From the NCBI GenBank assembly GCA_026225945.1, contig JAMJFZ010001258.1, positions 14,987,001-15,051,000 on the forward strand: a stretch of 64,000 nt of DNA. The letters are read 5' to 3'. A model generated the notes under the pieces. That model worked only from the letters and a program-made list of their open reading frames with translations, was not told the DNA's origin and ran no database searches. Made by a program: the position numbers and the translations under genes. Source of the stretch: Cricetomys ansorgei. Taxonomy: Eukaryota; Chordata; Mammalia; Rodentia; Nesomyidae. Below are positions 50,401 through 59,400 of the stretch, in pieces (within the stretch, counting starts at the first letter, position 1; every line of letters starts with the position of its first letter).

Positions 50401-53400
50401 TAGTGAAGAGTGTCTGTAATCCCAGTACTTACACAGGGAAATGGGAGACAGAGATGAGAGACTCTCTGAAGCTCACGGGTCAGCTAGCTTGGCAGATAGA
50501 GCAGTGAGGAGATTGCCTCCAACAAGACAGAAGGGGAGGACTGACACCCAAGGTTGTCCTCGCATGCATGGTACAGCAAACACAAACTAGCACTCTCATG
50601 CATGTGCACACACATAAATTCTAACCATGCTTTTTTTTTTTTAATCAAGGATATCAGTTAAGACCCTGTTAGAACAAGCAAAAAGGGATTTACGTTAACA
50701 ATGCAGTATATAGTATACTGTAAAAACCTGTATCTTTTGATGTAGCTCATGAACAAGAGAACATATTTTATTTCTAAAACAGTTGACAAGAGAACTGTAA
50801 TAATGGTACTCCTACAAGATACATGTTAATTTCTAGTTCCTTTGGGATTTTTGGTGCTAGGGATTGAAGCCAGGGCTTTGCACTTGCTTGGCAATCACTT
50901 TACCACTGAGTTAAAACCCCAGCCCTATATATATATTCTTGTAAGTTAAATTAAAAGCCAAGCACATAAGCAAACCAGCTTGTTAAATTTAACATATTTT
51001 GAATTTAACCAACCTTTGGTCGTCCTCCTTTTCCTCTACAAGACGCTCTAAAGTATTTGTATAAGTTCCACTCTGAGGATATTCCTAAAACAAAAAAAGT
51101 TTAAAAAATACTTTATAACTTACCTTAGAAGAACTATGATATTTTAAGTTATTTGGAGTACTAATGACTATTTTCTATGTCAGTAACCTGGGTCTGGATG
51201 ACACCCTTCTAAAAGGAGAAATTTCACCATCATGCTTTAAATCTAGTATTCTATACTGCAGGCAATTTGACGTCAACATTCATGAGAAGGGACACTGCCT
51301 GTAAAACCCTGCTAGCCTCAGGATCTGAATGCAAACACCCAAGGGCTCTGTGGCAACCCTATCTTTGCTTCTGCATTCTATTTTAGTGAAATCCAATTAC
51401 TACTAATTTTTAGGTGTTACCATGGAATATTAACACCTTCCCCACCAAACTTTACAGAAATCTTAAATTAATACAGTTTACTCCCAAAATAGAATGAAGC
51501 ACTTTATAAATAAAATTGCACACCACAATTAACAACATTTCTACACTCTACCTTCATTTACAGCAGTGGTCTCCAAAGCAGGGGTGTGCAAGGTGATCCA
51601 TTGGGGTGCAGGAAGAAAATAATACAACTTCTATTTATATGGAACTTCTATAGAAACTCCCGTAGAACTTAATCTATAGTAACTTCTATGTAACTGCCAC
51701 AGGAAAATACTTAATTTTTATTTTTCCTTCTAAATTCTGTTTTTGTATATACTTTATTTCAAAAGTATACAATATTATAGTGGTACATGTATAGAATCTA
51801 TAAGTTACATATATATTGGGATACATGCTTAAAGTTTCCTTTTAATAAAAAAGAACATGTGATCAAAAAAGTTTGGAGACCACTGATTTACAATAATAAA
51901 ATTGAAGATTATGGGGAACTCATTTACCCAAAGAGAATTCACACCTGTGTCAGTCTAATGATGAGTTGTAGTAACACTGAATTTTAAAGTTAACAATCTA
52001 TCTTCTTTAATTAATCCATCTTTTCCCCTTCAAGTGAAGACAAATTATCACAGAACTACTTACTGATGGCTGTGATCTAAGCCCCTTGGAAAAGGCAGGA
52101 GGCTTTCCTGAAGTTGTAGGAGTCTGACTGAAGTTCAAAGCCATTATTTCTTCCAGTGATTTTAATGTTTCCTCTTCCTCATCACTCTCTAAGTTGTAAC
52201 CTAAACTTTCTTCATCACTATCAAAATCACCCCTGAATTTCCTTTTCAGTGCACTGCTACCTGCATTGGAATTTCCTGAACTCTCTTTATCTGAAGGTGC
52301 TGCAGGGCTTGGGATACTCGGCATAACTTCCAAGGCAGCTGGGGGAGACTCTGTAGGAGGGCTGTACTCTGAATGCAAAGATCCCCCAGAACTTTTCCCT
52401 GAAGACTCATTAGAAACAGCCTTAACAGTCTTTGCTTTGTGTTCCTTGTGTTTGGAGGATTCTGTAGAATGCCCAGAACGTTCTTTAGAGGAGGAACGCT
52501 CTTTATCTTTTTTAGGAACTGGAAGAGTGCAATTTTTAGCATTTAATGGTACTCGAGAGGAAACAGCACTTGGAACATGGGAAAGTAAAGGTAGTTTTGT
52601 CTCTTTTGATGTCACAGAGCCAGCCGTTTTACTTTTCTGTAGGGTGCTAGCTCTTTTAATTGTAGATTTTTCCTGAGGTAAAGATAAGTGGGGTTTCTGT
52701 ATTTTAGTCTCTTTGGTACTTGCTGCGTGGACTTGGTCACAATTCCTGGAAGAATGGTGGCCAGAATTTGAAGGTTCCAAGCCTGCAGAAGAGTGAACTG
52801 TTTCATCATCAGGTTCCTTGGCTATATCTTCCAAGCGCAGAACACCACCGGGTGTCTTCAGTGCAATGTGTCTTATAAACTTCTCCTTCTGATGTGATGT
52901 GTCTGGACGCTTCTCTAGGAAGGATTCTTTTGCTTTTGGTATGATAGGTTCTTTTGTGCTTTTCGGATCTGAGTCCACAGAGTTCCTTTTTCTTTTGTCG
53001 GAGAATTTATTCTGCTTAGAGCCTAAAATTAATTTTTGTCACATCAGTGAAAAATATACTGTTCTGTCTGTGTCAAGCTTATTCACAGAACACTGATGAA
53101 ATGTTTAAATTCTAAGTTTCTGATGAGATTATTCACCATATATGTAATGAAGAAAGAGAACTAATGCTGTTGTTTCATACCAACTGATAGTGATGTTCAA
53201 GAAATTTAGAGCTAATGACATACGCTCATTTTCACTGCTAGTCTATTAGACGTTTACTATCTCACCAAAGGTGGTATTCTCTAAAACATAAGACATTACA
53301 CATTGGCACTAATAAAGAAATCCTAGAGCACTTCTGCTCAAAGTGAAATTCTTTTCACACCCAAGATCACCTGGTTCTAGAAATGAAATCCTTCTACATC

Positions 53401-56400
53401 TGAAGGTGTAGGGGTTTTAGATTATAAGCAAACAGAGGACTAAAAGGCACATAAGTAAATTATATAAAAATAAATTCACTGGGTCTTGTGCTACACGTCT
53501 TTAATCCCAGCACTCAGGAGGCAGAGGTAAGGGTATCTTTGTGAGTTCAAGGTTAGCTTGGTCTACATAGAATTCCAGGATAGTCAAAGCTACAGCGACC
53601 CTGTCTCAAAACAACAAAAACAACAACAAAAACCAAACCAAACACCAAACCATAAGTAGACTCACCCAAGTATTTCTACCTGCTGATTACTAGTAATTGT
53701 ATGTCCCTCTAATTTTCAGCTGATATGGGTTTAACTGTGTCTCCCCAAACATGTTCAAGTGCTGACTTTCAGCACTACAGGATGAGACCTTAACTGGGAA
53801 TAGTGTCTTCACAGACATACCCAAATAAAAACAAGGTCAGTGAAAATGACCAGCTTCCTTATAAGAATAGGATATTTAGGCCCAAAGACAGGATGCCAAA
53901 AGGAAGACACACTAAAGAAACACAAGATACCATGTGACCAAGTGATGCTGAAGACTTCAAGCAAAAAGCAGCAGCTATAAGATATAAAGAAGCATTCTTC
54001 CCTAGAGTGATCTGAGGAAGGCCTCACCACTTACCAGTGCACTGACTTTAGATTCAACTTTCTAGAACCATCAGGTAACAATTTCTGTTTTTTTAAGCTA
54101 CCCTCGCTTGGGTACTCTGTTATAGATGCCTGTGGTCATTAACAACAACCAGAAGCACCTTAAAAACTATATATTTTTGAGTTTGGGGTTTTGTGTGTTT
54201 ATATAGGTGCTCCAGTAGAGGTTAGAGGATGTCGCTGGGTGTCATCCTTGATCACCCTCCACTTTATTTACTGAAGCAGGGTCTCTACCTGAACCTGGAC
54301 CTTTCGTTTAAAAAAAAAAAAAAATTATTTATCTTTATTTTATTTACATTGCTGTTTTGCCTGTATGTATGTCTGTGTGAGGGTGTGGGATCCCCTGGAA
54401 CTGGAGTTACAGACAATTGTGAGCTGCCATGTGTATACTGGGAATTGAACCCAGGTCCTCTGAAAAAGCAGCCAGTATTCTTATCCACTGAGCCATCTCT
54501 ACTGCCTCTGAACCTGGATCTTACCAATTCATCTAGTCTAGCTAGCCTGCTTGCCCTAGGGATCCTGTCTCTGCCTCTACAGCAGTTAGGTTATAGATGA
54601 GACTCCATACCTGCCCAGCATTCACATGGGTATTAGGGATATGAATTCTAGTCCTTATGCTTGTACAGAAAGTAATTTACTTAGCCAGCTCCTGAGTTAT
54701 CTGTTTTTAAATTTTATGCTATGCTTAAAAATAATTCACTGAGTCAGTCATAGTGGCACACAACTTTAATCCCAGCACTAGGGAGGCAGAAGCAAGTCAA
54801 TCTCTTTGAGTTCAAGGCCAGCCTGGTGTACATAATGAGTTCCAGGATAGCTAGGGCTACACAGAGAGATCCTGTCTCGGGAAAATAAACAAACAAACAA
54901 ACAAACAAATAAATAAATAAATGAATGAATGAATGAAAATCGTCGACTTATTCCTTAATCATTCACTTAAAATTCATGAAGACTGGAGGCATATAGCAGT
55001 GGGTGCTTGCCTAGTACATGCTTAAGGCTCTGGAAGACAGATAAAACCATTAATACATAAATCAGTATCCTCAAAATGAAGTTTGCCTACATCAAATTTT
55101 CTATGTATGGACAGATATCCTTCCAGTTTTTAGTTTGCTTGTTTTGTTTTGGGAGCTGGGGTTGTGGTGATGTTGAGACAGGGTTTTATGTAGCCCAGGC
55201 TGGTCTGGAACTCATTATGTACCTAAGGATGACCTTGAACTCGTGATCTTCTTGCCTCTACCTCCCAAGTACTTGGCATGGTGGCAAGAGGCAGAATCAA
55301 ATATATCTCCAATGAGTTTGAGGCCAGTCAGGTCTATATAGATAATTTTAGGCTAGCCATGCCTATATACTGAAACCCTGTCTCAAACATGAAATAAAAC
55401 AGAAAGCCCCCAAAACAATCTTAAAAGTTACCTTTATGAACACATAATCTGAAAAATACAATTTAAAAAATGAAGCTAGTCAAATGTGGTGTACATGCCT
55501 GTAATCCCAGCATTTGGGAAGTAGAAACAGGAGGATTAGAAGTTCCAGGTCAGGCTGGGCTACATGAGTTCACGTTTTTAAAAAGGACAGGGGTCAGTTA
55601 CAATGCAGGAAGAGAAACCAAATGACTAAAAGATGGGGTTGAGGTAGTTAAGAAGTCACAAAGACAATAACTACACAGCTGGGTCTTATTGTAGCATATT
55701 AGGAAGCCATGATCATTTATTTATTGATAGAAATGACAAAGTCTTGATTTACTCAGAAATATCTAGAAAAAAACAAAAATTATTTATGAAAATAGTTTAG
55801 GACAAGTCAGATTACTAAGAGTTCTTACTATTTCATCCAGGTATAGTAGTTCCATGGCTATGAGCAGAATACTCTGGAAGCAGATGCAAGAGGATCTTGA
55901 GTTTGAGGCCAGCCTAAACTATATATATATATAATCTAGAATTAAGAGGGGGAGTGAACTGGTACTGCAGGTAGGCTCCACTGTGTGTGTGTGTGTATGT
56001 GTGTGTGTGTGAGCGTGTGTGTACACGTGGAAGCCAGGTTTATACCCAGTGCCTTTGCTCACTATCTTGTTTCTAAGGCAGTCTTTCGCTGAAGCTGGAG
56101 ATCACTGTGGCTACACTGGCTGACCAGTGAGCTCCTGGAATCTTTCTCTGTTCTCTGAGCAATGGGATTACAGGCACATACTGTTGACTCTAGCTTTGAC
56201 ATGGGTGCTTGAGATCCAGATTCAGGTCTTAATGATTGCATAGCAGGCATTTCACCCACAGAACTGTCCCCCCAAGTCTGAAGGTTTCCTTTTCTAAACA
56301 GTCTAGGAAGTAGAGGAACTGTAAACTTTTCAGTTCTTTTTGTATTTCGTATATAGTCTACAAGCTGGATATATGTTTCAAAGTACTTTATTAACATAAA

Positions 56401-59400
56401 TATTTAGATAAGAAATGGGTTGGGTTTGTAAAATGTTTTAAAAAAAGAAAAGAAAAAGAAAAACTTAATGTTGATTAATTAAAGAGACTAATCATTGAAC
56501 CATCAAATGTACCAGAACTGAATAAATCTGACTTCAGGATGCACCCAAAGGAAGGGCAAATCCATATGGCTACTCTACCAACGCTTTAAAAATTCTTAAA
56601 TTTCTATCAACTGATTGCAGTGCAATTATATATACATACATCATTATCACACTTAAGTGTAATAGCAGAATTACTATTTGACTTTGTGTGTGCATGTGTG
56701 CACTTGCGCACAAATCCTTCTGTAGGTGTGAATGCATGTATATGTCCAAGTGTGTAGAGGCAAGAGGTCAACCCTGGGTGTTCTCATTCAATCTTCGCTT
56801 TCTTTTTAAGAGACAGGGTCTCTCAGTGGACCGGGAGCTTACCAATTCAGCAAACTAACTAGGTGGCAAGCCCCACGGATCCTCCTGTCTTTGCCACCCA
56901 TCACTGGGATGACAGGTGAGCACTGCCACGCAAGGCTTTTACACAGATGCTAGAGATCTGAACTTCGGTCCTTGTGTTTATTGTGCAACAAGTGCTGTAT
57001 CAGTTAAGCCACTCCTCTAGCCCCATGTTTTTGTTTTCTGAGACAGGGCCTTGCTATGTAGTCTAAAATTTGAAGCAGTTCCAATTGCTTCAACATTCTA
57101 AGTACTGAGATTACAAGCATGAGCTACCATGTCCAGCTGCATTTTTAATATCACATAGAATGACACATGGAACATGATAAGTTTCCAATAAATGTTAGCT
57201 ATTTCTGTGTTCACTACATCTTGAACCCAGGAAGAATCTGTAAAGTTCATTTTTCAAAGTTTGAAGTTATGGTAGAAAAAGCTAACACAGTAGATGAATA
57301 AGATACTATTTCCAGAGGCCTTCTTAAAAAAAATTTTATTTTCTCAGCAAAACATTTTTATAGTGTTAAATTTTTTAATATTTTAATTCTGGATCCCTAC
57401 TTTAAATCTTTTTATAGACAGTTGTAATTTTAAGTTACTTCAGATCTTTCTGTAGGCAACAAAGATTTAACATACTAATGATACTTCCCAGACCCCTGTA
57501 CAACAATAAAACAGGTTCTATCAGGCTCACTTTCAGTGTTTAAATTTTAATGTTCTATTTTTCTGTTGTTTAGAAGATCCTGAGTTAGCTGGTCATGGTG
57601 ACGAATGCCTTTAATCCCAGCACTGGGGAGGCAGAGGCAGGTGTTGCTCTAAATTTGAGGCCAGTGTGGTCTACACAGTTCTAGGACAGCCAGAGCTAAA
57701 TAGAGACCCTGCCTCAAAAAACAAAACACACACACACACACAAAGAAAAAGCAAAAGAGAAAATAAACAAACAACACTCCCCCAAAATCCAAAACAAAAA
57801 CCAAACCAAACAAATAAAAAGGAATTTGAGTTAACAGTAGCTATTTGTGATCTGTATTTGCAACAGACATTAATATATCAATTAATATCTTGTAGATGTC
57901 CTTGAGATGTAATATTGGAAAGGCATCTTTGTATTTCAAACAGTTGGATCTTGTTTTAACTTCATACAAAACATATTTAATACTACACCAAGAACACAAG
58001 ATATACTGCTGTTTGTTGAGACAGCATCCCACTAAAGCCCAAGCCAGCCCCAAACTCACAATCCTCTTCCTTCGCCTACTGACAGCTAGGGTCAGACATG
58101 TACCACCATGACTAATGTCAAGTATGTCTCTTGATGTAGCCAAGGATTCAGAAGTGAAACAGCCAATACCAGTACAAAGAACACACTCACACTGTTAAAA
58201 TGTACTATTAGGAACTCCTGAAGAAGGCAGAGAGAAGTCAAGACAACAGATTGTGCAGAATAAATTCAAGCTTTTTTTTTTTTTGAAGTCAGATCTTACT
58301 CTATGTAGTTCAAGCTGACTTTAAACTCTAGATCCTCCTGTCTTAGCCTCCCGAGTACTTGAGGTTACAAATGTGTGCACCATGGTTAGCTCTGAAGATT
58401 ATTCTTTTGGGATGTAATTTTATCAAACTCTTAACTATCTGAGATATTTAATTCTAGGAAGGGAACTGAATATTTGAATAAATTTATTTAAAAAGTGGTA
58501 AGAAGACGATGCAAACTCGCTTAGAAATTCTATGTTTAAATCTGATGGTACCTACCTGAAAGTTCCCATGAGTCTGACGATGACCTTTTTCTTGAGAGAT
58601 GTCCATTTTCCTATGAGGAAAAGGAGAAGGAAATTAGGAATTCTGGGAAGAATATGAACTTACATTTGAACACACTTCTAGACCAATAAAGCAAGCCTTA
58701 TATTCAGCGGTAGCTTTAAAAAATCTTTAAAGATCTTAAAACGAAGTATATGGGCTGAAGATGTAGCTCAGTGGTAGAGGGCTTGTCTAGAGACAAAAGG
58801 ATTAATGCAATACTTAGCACTAGGGAAACACACACACACACATGCATACACACTAGGGAAACACACACACACACATGCATACACACTAGGGAAACACACA
58901 CACACACACACACACACACAGGCTATAAAAAATGTAAAATGTTAAAAAAATCACAAAAATGAAGTCCATGCTTCATAAGGCTAAGAATAATTTATATTCA
59001 TAACTCAAAATTTAATATAAGAGTAGAAGACTGTCTATAGACCAAATCTTACTTCTATTGCTCATTAGCAACCTCAGTAGTAAAGGCACATCTTATTGCA
59101 AACAGGCCTCTGGATTTACAAATATCTTCTACTAATATACATTGCCAAGATTTCTTTTTATTCACTCTTAGAACATTGTAGTTTATTTTTGGTTTATCTG
59201 AATTGAAATTTTCATAGTAGCGTATCAATGCACTTCTTTGCAGTGCTGGGGACTTAAGCCAGGGCTTCTCACATGCAAGCACTCCACCGAGCTGTATTAC
59301 CAGCTCTACATGGTTTTTGTTTTTGAGACAGGAGTATGCTACGTAGGTCTGGGTAGTCTCATAATCCTTTGCCTTAGCCTCTCATGTGCTGGGATTACAA

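Larger units (their letters stand above)
45834..51013 (-). other. SLF2 intron 6
   Basis: 5.2 kb and the most rearranged part of the window: B1 antisense 45,880-46,010, B1 sense 46,040-46,200, B2 antisense 46,340-46,545, a local duplication 46,874-47,075, a (GA)n tract 47,350-47,410, an inverted LTR pair 47,950-48,991 inside a B2, a B4-like SINE 49,145-49,262 and degenerate SINEs to 50,610. No exon seen. Confidence 0.75.
53023..58555 (-). other. SLF2 intron 4
   Basis: 5.5 kb, AT-rich. SINEs: B1 sense 53,480-53,640, B2 antisense 54,315-54,510, B1 sense 54,740-54,900 with a tail of AAAC/AAAT/GAAT repeats to 54,938, B1-like antisense 55,150-55,280 and 57,000-57,140, B1 sense 57,590-57,735, antisense B1-like 58,275-58,395. 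(TG)n at 55,982-56,020. No exon seen. Confidence 0.7.

Noticed and set aside
58753..58830. tRNA-like A and B boxes
   Set aside because: This is the tRNA-derived head of an ID-like SINE; no cloverleaf with CCA end. The same holds for the B2/B3 heads throughout the window.
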